Assembly: GCA_012523295.1 (NCBI GenBank)
Contig: JAAYIT010000182.1
Span: forward strand, 1-39,139
Length of the DNA stretch: 39,139 nt
Direction of reading: 5' to 3'
Source: Porphyromonadaceae bacterium
Lineage (GTDB): Bacteria > Bacteroidota > Bacteroidia > Bacteroidales > Paludibacteraceae
A model generated the notes under the pieces. The model ran no database searches and was not told where the DNA came from. It saw only the letters and a list, made by a program, of their open reading frames with translations. This document shows positions 1 through 10,773 of the stretch, piece by piece. The position numbers and the translations under genes were made by a program. Positions within the stretch are counted from its first letter, which is position 1; every line of letters starts with the position of its first letter.

Positions 1-36
1 CAATCCCTCTTTGAACAGCAGGGCTTGCTATTTTGA
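1..36 (+). CDS. Possible C-terminal fragment of an IS transposase truncated by the window edge (reads ...QSLFEQQGLLF-stop)
   Basis: Open frame from base 1 to TGA at 34-36, followed about 70 nt later by an IS-like terminal sequence (103-121) that recurs at 5291-5309. Too short for homology assignment. Confidence 0.25.
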   Translation, partial: QSLFEQQGLLF

Positions 37-102
37 AACAAAAACAAAAGTTCAATACAACGCTTGAATTGACATATTAAACTAAAATAAATAGGTTATT
101 CG

Positions 103-121
103 ATTTTTATCGGACAACAAT
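103..121. mobile_element. Putative IS/MITE right end (ATTTTTATCGGACAACAAT)
   Basis: Exact 19-nt inverted copy of 5291-5309 (ATTGTTGTCCGATAAAAAT), which is one end of the MITE-like element at 5295-5460. Confidence 0.45.
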
Positions 122-135
122 GAAAAAATATCATT

Positions 136-1563
136 ATGAGAAAAAAAACTTTACTTACGCTTATCGCCCTTACCGTATGGGGCATAACTGCCATCAGGGC
201 GCAAGATTTTATCGTAGGCAACATCCAATACAGCATACTCAGTCCTTCTGAGAATACTGTAGAAGTTGTAAGTAAAACACCGCTTTACAGTGGTGCGATG
301 ACCATTCCTGCCACTGCAACCTTCAATGGAGTAACTTATTCCGTTGTAAAAATAGGTAATAAGGCTTTTGAGAATTGTGTTGACCTTATAAGAGTTGAAT
401 TGTCTGAAGGCATAACTACAATAGGTGATAACGCTTTTAGCACGTGCAACAATCTTATAAGCCTTACCTTGCCTGAAAGTCTTACCACAATAGGTGGTTG
501 GTTTATTATGCGCTGTACATCGCTAGCTACTCTACATTTTCCGAAAAATGTTAGTAGCCTAGGTTATTATGCATTAGAAAGCTCGCAATCGGGAGTTGGA
601 GGATTACAATCGGTAACGGTAGCAGAGGATAATCAACACTATTCGGCTGTGGACGGAGTTTTGTTTAATAAAGATAAAACTACCGTGTTGTTTTACCCAG
701 CTGCCAAACCAGGTACAAGCTATAACGTGCCAGAGGGTGTACTTACTATAGGGAATAGCGCTTTTTACTTTGCAAAAAATCTCACTGAAATCACCTTCCC
801 TGAGACGCTTAAAAAAATAGAGGCTAGCGTTTTTCAACATTCCGGCGTTAAGTCTGTCTTCGTGTCCAAAAATCTTACTGAAATTTCATCACGCTCATTT
901 TACGATTCTTGGGGATTGGAAAGTATTACGGTCGCAGAGGATAATCCCGAGTGGTCATCAGTGGACGGCGTACTTTTTAATAAGGATAAAACAACTCTTA
1001 TTCTTTATCCCAAATACAAACCGGGAACGGAGTACGAAATTCCTAGTACAGTGACAAAATTAGGTCGTTGGGCTTTTGATAACACTCAAAAATATCTTAC
1101 CTCCCTCACCATCCCGGCTGGAGTAACTGAAATTGGTGAGTATGGGGCTTTGCTCCGAACAGAACCGAGTTTTACTATTACTTGCAAGGCAATAGTGCCA
1201 CCGGTAGTGAATTATAATGTTTTTCTTAATGCTAATACCCATGGTACGCTGTATGTGCCTGTGGGTAGTTTGGCCGCCTATCAGGTTGCGGATCAGTGGG
1301 AAGACTTTGGCACTATAGAGGAAAAAGTGTTTACTGGTTTAACACCCTCTTTTGCTGGGCATGAGATAGAAATTTGTGGCGGCAAAGGGGTGATATATGT
1401 TACCTCGGTTTCTTCGCGCTTACTCGGAGGCGAGGTCGTAAAGGTGTATAATCTATCGGGAGCGTTGGTACGTACCGCTCCACTCGGAAACATCGCCAAT
1501 ATCCCGTCAGGAGCTTATGTAGTGGAAATCGGCGCACGAACAGAGAAAGTGGTGGTACAGTGA
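136..1563 (+). CDS. BspA-type leucine-rich repeat surface protein with signal peptide and T9SS-like C-terminal sorting domain
   Basis: Signal peptide MRKKTLLTLIALTVWGITAIRAQ; LRR_5-type repeats (IGNKAFENC..L..V.L.EGITTIGDNAF); C-terminus VVKVYNLSGALVRTAPLGNIANIPSGAYVVEIGARTEKVVVQ typical of Por/T9SS sorting domains. Confidence 0.85.
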   Translation: MRKKTLLTLIALTVWGITAIRAQDFIVGNIQYSILSPSENTVEVVSKTPLYSGAMTIPATATFNGVTYSVVKIGNKAFENCVDLIRVELSEGITTIGDNAFSTCNNLISLTLPESLTTIGGWFIMRCTSLATLHFPKNVSSLGYYALESSQSGVGGLQSVTVAEDNQHYSAVDGVLFNKDKTTVLFYPAAKPGTSYNVPEGVLTIGNSAFYFAKNLTEITFPETLKKIEASVFQHSGVKSVFVSKNLTEISSRSFYDSWGLESITVAEDNPEWSSVDGVLFNKDKTTLILYPKYKPGTEYEIPSTVTKLGRWAFDNTQKYLTSLTIPAGVTEIGEYGALLRTEPSFTITCKAIVPPVVNYNVFLNANTHGTLYVPVGSLAAYQVADQWEDFGTIEEKVFTGLTPSFAGHEIEICGGKGVIYVTSVSSRLLGGEVVKVYNLSGALVRTAPLGNIANIPSGAYVVEIGARTEKVVVQ

Positions 1564-1567
1564 TGCT

Positions 1568-1608
1568 AAAAACCCCTGACAGGATTGAAATAACCTGTCA
1601 GGGGTTTT
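1568..1608 (+). terminator. Rho-independent terminator
   Basis: AACCCCTGACAGG / CCTGTCAGGGGTT 13-bp stem followed by TT, directly after the BspA stop codon. Confidence 0.9.
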
Positions 1609-1689
1609 GCTATAAAGCTTAAAAGGCTTTCCTATACATTCTCGTAACTACTTATCCCCCATCAGAGTCTATTTTGTGCGTTACTCAGT

Positions 1690-3702
<2,013 letters not shown>

Positions 3703-3737
3703 TCAAAAAATAATTAAAACGATTTTACAAAAATAAA

Positions 3738-3772
3738 AAGTCCCCCTGTTTCGGGGGATTTAAGGGGTTATA
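3738..3772. repeat. C/G-rich palindromic intergenic repeat/terminator (AAAGTCCCCCTGTTTCGGGGGATTTAAGGGGTT)
   Basis: CCCCC/GGGGG inverted repeat at the 3' end of the SPT-like gene; same family as 1795-1826. Confidence 0.6.
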
Positions 3773-4952
3773 TTATCCCCAATTCTCGGGCTACTTTTGA
3801 GATTTTCTCAATGGACTCATCGATTTGCTCGAATGTGTGAGTCGCCATCAATGAATAGCGAATGAGCGTGTCCTCGGGACTTACCGCGGGTGTAACAACC
3901 GGATTTACAAAAACTCCATCGTCCATTAACTTACGTGTCAAAGTAAAAGTTTTCAAGTTGTCGCGTACATAAAGCGGAATGATTGGAGTTTCGGTTGGTC
4001 CGATTTCGAATCCGGCTTTTTCGAATCCGGCTTTGGCGCGTTTAGTATTTTCCCAAAGCTTGGTTTGTCGCCAAGGCTCTTCTTTCATCACATCTAACGC
4101 CGCTAACACACATCCGGTTGATGCGGGCGTAATGGATGCGCTGAAAATTAATGTTCGGGAAGTATGCTTGAGGTAATTGACAATATTTTCATCAGCAGCA
4201 ATAAATCCTCCGATTGTCCCGAGTGATTTACTGAATGTACCCATTATCAAATCGACATCGTCTGAAACGTCAAAATGCTCACACACCCCGGCTCCGGTTG
4301 CGCCAAAAACCCCGAGTGAGTGCGCTTCGTCAACATAAAGAGAGGCGTTGTATTTTTTAGCCAATTCCACCATTTGCGGCAGTGGAGCCACGTCGCCCTC
4401 CATACTGAAAACGCCATCGGCAACGATAAGTTTCACTTTGTTTGGTTCGCATTTCTTGAGTATTTTCTCCAAATGCTCCATATCATTGTGCTTGTATTTC
4501 AGCGTTTTCCCAAAAACAAGTCTTTTGCCTTCGATAATAGAGGCGTGATTTCTTTCGTCAAAAATCAAATAGTCATCACGTCCGACGAGGCAAGGAATTA
4601 CTCCTGAATTAACTGTAAACCCTGTGGCATAAACCAGTGCAGACTCTTTGTGCACTAATTTTGCCAGACGCTCCTCCAATTCTAAGTGAATATCAAGCGT
4701 TCCGTTCAAAAATCGTGATCCGGCACATCCGGTACCGTATTTTTCTATTGCTTTTATGGCTGCTTCTTTAAGTCGCGGGTGGTTTGTCAGGCCAAGATAG
4801 CTGTTTGAGCCAAACATTAAAACCGGTTTCCCATTTATCTGAACCACAGTATCTTGGTCAGATTCGATAGGTCGAAAATAGGGATACAATCCCAAAGCTT
4901 TTACTTTTTGCGGCTCTTGGTATTGAGCCATCAAATCACTTAAAAAACTCAT
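3768..4952 (-). CDS. spt: Serine palmitoyltransferase-like alpha-oxoamine synthase (PLP-dependent)
   Basis: MFGSNSYLGLTNHPRLKEAAIKAIEKYGTGCAGSRFLNGT, DEAHSLGVFG, GTFSKSLGTIGGF (PLP Lys). N-terminal PYFRPIESDQDTVVQINGKPVLMFGSN resembles Bacteroidetes SPTs more than KBL/BioF. Confidence 0.8.
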   Translation of the reverse strand: MSFLSDLMAQYQEPQKVKALGLYPYFRPIESDQDTVVQINGKPVLMFGSNSYLGLTNHPRLKEAAIKAIEKYGTGCAGSRFLNGTLDIHLELEERLAKLVHKESALVYATGFTVNSGVIPCLVGRDDYLIFDERNHASIIEGKRLVFGKTLKYKHNDMEHLEKILKKCEPNKVKLIVADGVFSMEGDVAPLPQMVELAKKYNASLYVDEAHSLGVFGATGAGVCEHFDVSDDVDLIMGTFSKSLGTIGGFIAADENIVNYLKHTSRTLIFSASITPASTGCVLAALDVMKEEPWRQTKLWENTKRAKAGFEKAGFEIGPTETPIIPLYVRDNLKTFTLTRKLMDDGVFVNPVVTPAVSPEDTLIRYSLMATHTFEQIDESIEKISKVARELGII

Positions 4953-5294
4953 ATTTTATTAAATTCAATTTTCAGGGTGCAAATATACAACATTTAATTG
5001 GAATTATGAGTTTCGCTTTGTGAATGACCAGTCGTTTTCATTATCTAAAGTGTAGCGTGTATTTTTCTAATTTTCTTTCAAGTACAACGCGGCTCCCCCA
5101 CCCTTTGCAAGATGCAAATCGAGAGTGGAGTCAGCATCGACTATTTTATCTTCGATTGAAAAAGCTGTTGGGGTTAAGGTCAAACCCACAACAAAAAACA
5201 ATTCACCTGCTTTCCAAAATCAAATTCATAAATACAAAATAATTAAAAACCATAAACCTTTCGTGTTCATTCTATGTTTTACGTTTATAAATTG

Positions 5295-5460
5295 TTGTCC
5301 GATAAAAATTATTAGATTTTTCTCCATCATTTAATGGAGAAGAATGACAGACTTTTACAATGATTTTGGTGTATGGAGGCTTGTTTTTCATTTCGAACAT
5401 AGTAAGTATAAAAAAAAATCGACGTAGTCAAATATAATTATTTGTAGTTTAATCGGACAA
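5295..5460. mobile_element. MITE-like element, 166 bp, ITR TTGTCCGATnAAA
   Basis: Left end TTGTCCGATAAAAATTA; right end reverse complement TTGTCCGATTAAACTAC. Internal perfect hairpin TTCTCCAT/ATGGAGAA at 5320-5341. No ORF spans it. Confidence 0.6.
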
Positions 5461-5491
5461 GAGTTACATGTATACTATAAAATATTAAATT

Positions 5492-6205
5492 ATGAAAGTA
5501 GAAATTTGGAGCGATGTTGTTTGTCCGTTTTGCTATATCGGTAAACGTCATTTTGAGAAGGCGCTCGAAATGTTTGAACAGAAAGAGAATATTGAGGTTG
5601 AGTGGAAATCATATCAGTTGGATCCGAACTATGTTTATAATCCTAATAAACCCGAAAGCTCACTTGAACATCTTGCCGAAAAAAAAGGAATTACAATTGA
5701 ACAAACCCGTCAACTCATTGAACATGTAGTAAGCATGGCAGCCAAGGTTGGGCTGAATTACAATTACGATAAAATCATTGTTGCAAACACAACCGATGCG
5801 CATAAAATTATCCAGTTGGCCAAAAGTAAAGGACTCGGCGATAGAGCAGAAGAACTTCTGTTCGAAGCCTATTTTATTCGAGGAGAGAACATTAACGAAA
5901 GAGAAACACTGGAAAAAACAGCCCTTGAAATCGGACTTACAAAAGAAGATATCACCGAAGCTTTTGAAAGTGACAAATATGCTCATGAGATTACAAAAGA
6001 CATTCAAGAAGGTCGTCAAATAGGTGTCAGAGGCGTTCCGTTTTTTGTTTTTGACAGGAAATATGCTGTCTCGGGAGCACAACCGATTGACACATTTGAG
6101 AAAACCATAGCAAAAGCGTATGAAGACTGGGAAAGTAAAAACCGGACTATTTCGACTGTAAACGGAATTGATGGAAGCACGTGTGATATAGATGGTAATT
6201 GTTGA
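5492..6205 (+). CDS. DsbA family oxidoreductase (FrnE-like, 2-hydroxychromene isomerase-like fold)
   Basis: MKVEIWSDVVCPFCYIGKRHFEKAL (CPFC motif), GVRGVPFFVFDRKYAVSGAQP cis-Pro region. Confidence 0.92.
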   Translation: MKVEIWSDVVCPFCYIGKRHFEKALEMFEQKENIEVEWKSYQLDPNYVYNPNKPESSLEHLAEKKGITIEQTRQLIEHVVSMAAKVGLNYNYDKIIVANTTDAHKIIQLAKSKGLGDRAEELLFEAYFIRGENINERETLEKTALEIGLTKEDITEAFESDKYAHEITKDIQEGRQIGVRGVPFFVFDRKYAVSGAQPIDTFEKTIAKAYEDWESKNRTISTVNGIDGSTCDIDGNC

Positions 6206-6346
6206 TTTCAATAACTCCGAAACGGGAACATAATCAGATAGGGTTTTTGTTCAGAAATTCAAGTGATTCTCGAATTCATTTATACTGTCTCGCCTTGCTT
6301 GTCGATGGGCACAAACGCGAAAATTACAAAAATTGAGGTAGAATAA

Positions 6347-6378
6347 TTTGTTGTAATAAAAAAATATCCCTATCTTTG
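6347..6378 (+). promoter_or_regulatory. Bacteroidetes-type promoter for rpmE2
   Basis: TTTG (6347-6350) - N20 - TATCTTTG (6371-6378). Confidence 0.75.
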
Positions 6379-6419
6379 CAGGCCAAATAAAAAACGAAAA
6401 TAATATAACACTATAAGAT

Positions 6420-6680
6420 ATGAAAAGCGGAATTCATCCAGAAAATTACCGTCCGGTAGCATTCAGAGATATGTCTAACGGCGAGACTTTTATTACACGT
6501 TCTACTATCAATGCCAAGGAAACTGAAGTCATTGATGGCGTGGAATATCCTTTGGTAAAGTTGGAAATTTCTAGTTCATCACACCCATTTTATACCGGAA
6601 AATCCAAATTGGTGGACACTGCTGGACGTGTGGATAAGTTTATGAACCGTTACGCTAAACGTAATGAAAAAAAGAAATAA
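6420..6680 (+). CDS. rpmE2: 50S ribosomal protein L31 type B
   Basis: [30 protein letters not shown]...[27 protein letters not shown]; lacks the zinc-binding Cys of L31A. Confidence 0.97.
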   Translation: MKSGIHPENYRPVAFRDMSNGETFITRSTINAKETEVIDGVEYPLVKLEISSSSHPFYTGKSKLVDTAGRVDKFMNRYAKRNEKKK

Positions 6681-6700
6681 TTTCCAAAATAAATTTTCAG

Positions 6701-6730
6701 AAAACCCTGATTGTCATCAGGGTTTTTTGT
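6701..6730 (+). terminator. Rho-independent terminator after rpmE2
   Basis: AAAACCCTGA TTGTCA TCAGGGTTTTTTG. Confidence 0.88.
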
Positions 6731-6801
6731 TTTAAATTCTTGGCACCGTTTTTGAATTAACAGTTATAAATTTTTCAATCACACACATAAAACATATAAT
6801 C

Positions 6802-7923
6802 ATGAAACGTTTATTCAATTTAGGAGTACTGCTTTTGACAGTTTCACTTGTACTAATTTCATGTAAGAAAAAAAGTCCTGTAGATGGAAGCGATATAAAG
6901 TTAGTGGCTTCAGAAACCACCTATTTGGGAGATTTTTTCGGAAAAAACACTTCTGTATATGATCTTTACCTACTTGATGATAAATTTGAATCAAGCCCTA
7001 AAGAAAACAAAACCGGAACAGTTCTTTATTTCGACATATCAGGTCCCGCCGGAAATTCCGAAATTCAGCCCGGAGAATACCGTGCGACTACCGACAGAAA
7101 AGCCTATACATTCCAACGCGGCGAACGAGTTTTAAATAAAGACAACACCTACTCCACTTATGGCAGCTATTTTGAAATCTGGAAAAATGGTGAAATCGTT
7201 GAATACCGGATTATCACAAGTGGCACATTAATCATTGAGAAATCAGGCAATTACACTGTCAAAGGAATTATTACGACCGGCGACAATATCCCCCACCGAT
7301 TTACTTACAGAGGCGTAATTGACAAGTTCGATGCATCACCCTGGCCGGAAACATTATCAAAAGGCGAAATCGACTATAAAGGTCGTGTTGACGGTGAAAA
7401 CGCCGAAAGGAATATGTTTAACATCTATCTTGCCAGCGATGACGTAAACCTGTCAGACCTGTCAGGAGATGGAGACATTTTAGTAATTGAGCTTTATGCT
7501 CCAATAAATATTGATAATTCAATTGTAAACGGAAAGTATGTTGTTGAATTTGACACCAAAAAATCCATGACGATTATGGATGGCTTTCAGTATCAGGACG
7601 ACAACAAGAATTATCACGATGGCGGAACCTGGTATTACACTTCAAAGAAATTCCCGATTGCCGAAGGTGAAATGACTGTAGATGTAAATGGCAACAACTA
7701 CAATTTGGACATCCGGTTTGTCACTGAAACAGGAATGAAAATAGAACGAGTTATCAACCTGAATATGCAAACATACTATTCAGCATCAGCCGCCAAAAAC
7801 AAACCGGCGAAAAGGGTAAGCCGCGACTTAAACAGAAATAATATACGAAAGAAAGCTGACAGCCCCGGCACCCGCAACTTATCTAACGACCGTGTGAATA
7901 ACCAAAGAGTAATCGTAAGATAG
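6802..7923 (+). CDS. Hypothetical lipoprotein
   Basis: Signal peptide/lipobox MKRLFNLGVLLLTVSLVLISCKKK; no recognised domain. Confidence 0.75.
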   Translation: MKRLFNLGVLLLTVSLVLISCKKKSPVDGSDIKLVASETTYLGDFFGKNTSVYDLYLLDDKFESSPKENKTGTVLYFDISGPAGNSEIQPGEYRATTDRKAYTFQRGERVLNKDNTYSTYGSYFEIWKNGEIVEYRIITSGTLIIEKSGNYTVKGIITTGDNIPHRFTYRGVIDKFDASPWPETLSKGEIDYKGRVDGENAERNMFNIYLASDDVNLSDLSGDGDILVIELYAPINIDNSIVNGKYVVEFDTKKSMTIMDGFQYQDDNKNYHDGGTWYYTSKKFPIAEGEMTVDVNGNNYNLDIRFVTETGMKIERVINLNMQTYYSASAAKNKPAKRVSRDLNRNNIRKKADSPGTRNLSNDRVNNQRVIVR

Positions 7924-7946
7924 ATTTAGAATTTAATAGGAATATC

Positions 7947-7980
7947 AAAAGGAATGAACTTCGGTTTGTTCCTTTTTGTT
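7947..7980 (+). terminator. Rho-independent terminator
   Basis: AAAAGGAA...TTCCTTTTTG stem with U-rich tail. Confidence 0.7.
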
Positions 7981-8033
7981 TTTCACTCAAAAACTACTTA
8001 TAACATTTGAATTTCTTTTTTTATGATTTTCAG

Positions 8034-8066
8034 TTTCACATTTCTGATTTAAAAATTGTATCTTTG
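8034..8066 (+). promoter_or_regulatory. Bacteroidetes-type promoter for the fabG leader
   Basis: TTTC - N21 - TATCTTTG (8059-8066), placing the TSS about 45 nt upstream of the micro-ORF. Confidence 0.6.
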
Positions 8067-8119
8067 TTCTTTGAATAAACAGAAGTAAAATTCTTATTCA
8101 ACAGTAAACAAAAAATCGC

Positions 8120-8194
8120 ATGAAACAGCCATATAAGGTAAATCTCAAACCCAAGAGAATGATTAATGGCGTGTTCCATACGTCCTTAATGTAA
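8120..8194 (+). CDS. Micro-ORF / leader element, copy 1: MKQPYKVNLKPKRMINGVFHTSLM
   Basis: Start, stop and C-terminal INGxxHTS[L/I]M shared with 35897-35971 and 38886-38963; 18 nt upstream of fabG ATG. Below the ORF-track length cutoff. Confidence 0.6.
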   Translation: MKQPYKVNLKPKRMINGVFHTSLM

Positions 8195-8212
8195 AAAATT
8201 AAATATAATCTT

Positions 8213-8959
8213 ATGAAACTATTAGAAGGAAAAACCGCCATTGTAACCGGCGCTGCACGTGGAATAGGGAAAGCTATTGCACTCCAATTTGCCGCAGAAG
8301 GCTGTAATATAGCATTCACAGACTTAGTAATCGATGAAAACGGCAAAGCAACTGAAAAGGAAATTGAAGCTCATGGAGTGAAAGCCAAAGGATATGCTTC
8401 AAATGCCGCATCATTTGATGAAACACACCGGGTAGTAGAAGAAATCGTGAAAGAATTCGGGCGAGTAGATATTTTGGTAAATAATGCCGGTATCACAAAA
8501 GACGGCCTTATGATGCGTATGTCTGAACAACAATGGGATGCTGTGATAGCCGTGAATTTAAAATCCGCATTCAACTTTATTCACGCCTGCACACCGATAA
8601 TGATGAAACAAAAGGCAGGTTCAATAATCAACATGAGCTCCGTGGTAGGAGTCTCAGGCAATGCCGGACAAACAAATTACTCCGCTTCGAAAGCCGGTAT
8701 GATTGGGTTAGCGAAATCAATCGCCAAAGAGTTAGGCTCTCGTGGTGTTCGTGCCAACGCGATTGCTCCGGGCTTTATCGAAACCGAAATGACACATGCG
8801 CTTACCGATGAACAACGCGCTAAATGGGCGGAAACCATTCCACTTCGTCGCGGCGGTTCACCCGATGAGGTAGCAAAAGTATGTGTATTCCTCGCATCCG
8901 ATTTATCCAGCTACGTGAGCGGACAGGTGATAAATGTTTGTGGCGGGATGAATACGTAA
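8213..8959 (+). CDS. fabG: 3-oxoacyl-[acyl-carrier-protein] reductase
   Basis: TGAARGIGKAIA, NNAG, YSASKAG, PGFIETEMT; SDR family, 248 aa. Confidence 0.93.
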   Translation: MKLLEGKTAIVTGAARGIGKAIALQFAAEGCNIAFTDLVIDENGKATEKEIEAHGVKAKGYASNAASFDETHRVVEEIVKEFGRVDILVNNAGITKDGLMMRMSEQQWDAVIAVNLKSAFNFIHACTPIMMKQKAGSIINMSSVVGVSGNAGQTNYSASKAGMIGLAKSIAKELGSRGVRANAIAPGFIETEMTHALTDEQRAKWAETIPLRRGGSPDEVAKVCVFLASDLSSYVSGQVINVCGGMNT

Positions 8960-9037
8960 ATCAACAACCCCCTAATCCGCTAAAGGGAACATTTGATATG
9001 CTGTTTTATATAAAATTGTATTTTTTGGAAATATATT

Positions 9038-9068
9038 TTTGATTTTCAAGAAGAATTGTCTATCTTTG
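9038..9068 (+). promoter_or_regulatory. Bacteroidetes-type promoter for rpmH
   Basis: TTTG (9038-9041) - N19 - TATCTTTG (9061-9068). Confidence 0.75.
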
Positions 9069-9115
9069 CAGTCCGAAAAAAGAAAATCGAAATAACAAAA
9101 TAAAACCAAATAGAA

Positions 9116-9274
9116 ATGAAAAGGACATTCCAACCCTCAAACAGGAAAAGAAGGAACAAACACGGTTTTCGTGAAAGAATGGCCACAGCAAATGGACGCA
9201 GAGTAATAGCTGCACGCCGTGCTAAAGGAAGAGCCAAACTTACTGTTGCTGATGAAGGACGCCACAAAGGATAA
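9116..9274 (+). CDS. rpmH: 50S ribosomal protein L34
   Basis: Translated by eye: [52 protein letters not shown]; 52 aa, below the ORF-track cutoff. Confidence 0.98.
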   Translation: MKRTFQPSNRKRRNKHGFRERMATANGRRVIAARRAKGRAKLTVADEGRHKG

Positions 9275-9301
9275 TCACATCGCAATTCACTCATAGAAAT
9301 A

Positions 9302-9334
9302 AAAAAATCAGGACATGATAGTTCTGATTTTTTT
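9302..9334 (+). terminator. Rho-independent terminator after rpmH
   Basis: AAAAATCAG...CTGATTTTTTT. Confidence 0.8.
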
Positions 9335-9433
9335 GTTTTAAAAACAGGTGTTAAAAAACAAAAAAACACATTGCCTTCCAAAAACTAATTTTAACTTTGC
9401 GATTCAAAGTACTTTTTCAATCAACATAAATCA

Positions 9434-10033
9434 ATGGGAAATCAACACGAAGATTTAAAAGCCATTCGCGACATGATGGAGAAATCGACTAAATTTTTGT
9501 CGCTTAGCGGATTATCGGGTGTCTCTGCAGGTATCACCGCGTTTGTAGGTGCCGGTTTTGGGTACTATTACATGTCGAAAAAAACTCTTGAAAACACACC
9601 TTACGAAACTTCCGATTTGATTATACTCTCATTAGTTACACTTGGAGTTTTGTTCATTTCATTTGCGTTAGCAGTATTTTTTTCAAGACGTAAAGCGCAC
9701 AAAAAAAATCAACGGCTACTCAACAAAGCGACCACTTACGCGCTGTACAATATGGCTGTTCCGTTTTTAGTCGGCGGGATACTATGTACACTCATGCTGA
9801 TAAGAGGCAATTACGAGTTCATTGCCTCCATTACGCTGATTTTCTATGGGTTGGCATTAGTAAACGCTTCAAAATACACATACGAAGAAGTACATTATCT
9901 GGGCCTTACTGAAATATTTATCGGAATTTTAGCAGCTGTTTTTATAAGCAAAGGTTTACTTTTCTGGACAATAGGATTTGGCGTTTGTCACATTCTATAT
10001 GGTTTATTTTTGTACAAGAAATATGACAAATAA
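9434..10033 (+). CDS. Hypothetical multi-pass membrane protein
   Basis: Several hydrophobic helices; 4 nt upstream of the winged-helix regulator. Confidence 0.75.
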   Translation: MGNQHEDLKAIRDMMEKSTKFLSLSGLSGVSAGITAFVGAGFGYYYMSKKTLENTPYETSDLIILSLVTLGVLFISFALAVFFSRRKAHKKNQRLLNKATTYALYNMAVPFLVGGILCTLMLIRGNYEFIASITLIFYGLALVNASKYTYEEVHYLGLTEIFIGILAAVFISKGLLFWTIGFGVCHILYGLFLYKKYDK

Positions 10034-10036
10034 ACA

Positions 10037-10327
10037 ATGTCAACGATAATTTCAAAATTAAATAAAGCATTTGAAAGCAGAATCCGATTGGGAATAATGT
10101 CGGTCCTGATGGTAAATGAATCGATCGATTTTATCTCTCTGAAGGAACTGCTCGACCTCACCGATGGAAACTTAGCGAGCCATATCAAAGCGCTTGAAAA
10201 TTTTGATTTTATCGAAATAAAAAAACAATTTATAGGGAAAAAGCCCAACACCACTTATACCATAACCGAGACAGGAAGAAAAAGCTTTCAGGAACATTTA
10301 GATGCTCTGGCAAATCTCATCGGTTAA
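10037..10327 (+). CDS. Winged-helix transcriptional regulator (MarR/ArsR-like)
   Basis: RIRLGIMSVLMVNESIDFISLKELLDLTDGNLASHIKALENFDFIEIKKQFIGKKPNTTYTITETGRKSF; HTH plus wing. Confidence 0.88.
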   Translation: MSTIISKLNKAFESRIRLGIMSVLMVNESIDFISLKELLDLTDGNLASHIKALENFDFIEIKKQFIGKKPNTTYTITETGRKSFQEHLDALANLIG

Positions 10328-10398
10328 TTTTTTTTCCTTAATCACTTTGTGTTTCAAAGTACTTTTATACACACAATTTCAATTAAAAACAGAAAAAT

Positions 10399-10590
10399 AT
10401 GAAAACAAATGAAATTTTCAAAACCGTCGTTAAAGTGCTGATTGCAAGCTTATTTATGATTTTAAGCCTGATCCCCGGTACTGTTTTATACAGTTTTTTT
10501 ATTGAATATCAGAAAAAACAGGAACTCGCAAAACAGACTCCGAAAGTGGAAGTAGCTGCATATCAGGAAACGAAGCAAAGCTCGTATTGA
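10399..10590 (+). CDS. Small hypothetical membrane protein
   Basis: 63 aa with one TM helix; follows the regulator in the same orientation. Confidence 0.5.
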   Translation: MKTNEIFKTVVKVLIASLFMILSLIPGTVLYSFFIEYQKKQELAKQTPKVEVAAYQETKQSSY

Positions 10591-10773
10591 TAGTCGGAGG
10601 TTATAAAATTATTGAGGAATTTCAATAATTTACAAATTATCCAACTTTCATTTTCCAGCAATCTCACAAAATGAATTTTTCAAAGAATTAAATATTCTTT
10701 CAAAATTATTCCTGACGGACAGAAATATTAATACGCTATATATACTACTGACATACAATTATTTATAGTGAGG

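Noticed and set aside
5660-6211. 183-aa minus-strand ORF antisense to the DsbA-like gene
   Set aside because: Cys/Phe-rich antisense translation of a confidently called CDS; no domain or independent signals.
8371-8574. 67-aa ORF antisense to fabG
   Set aside because: Antisense shadow ORF with no supporting signals.
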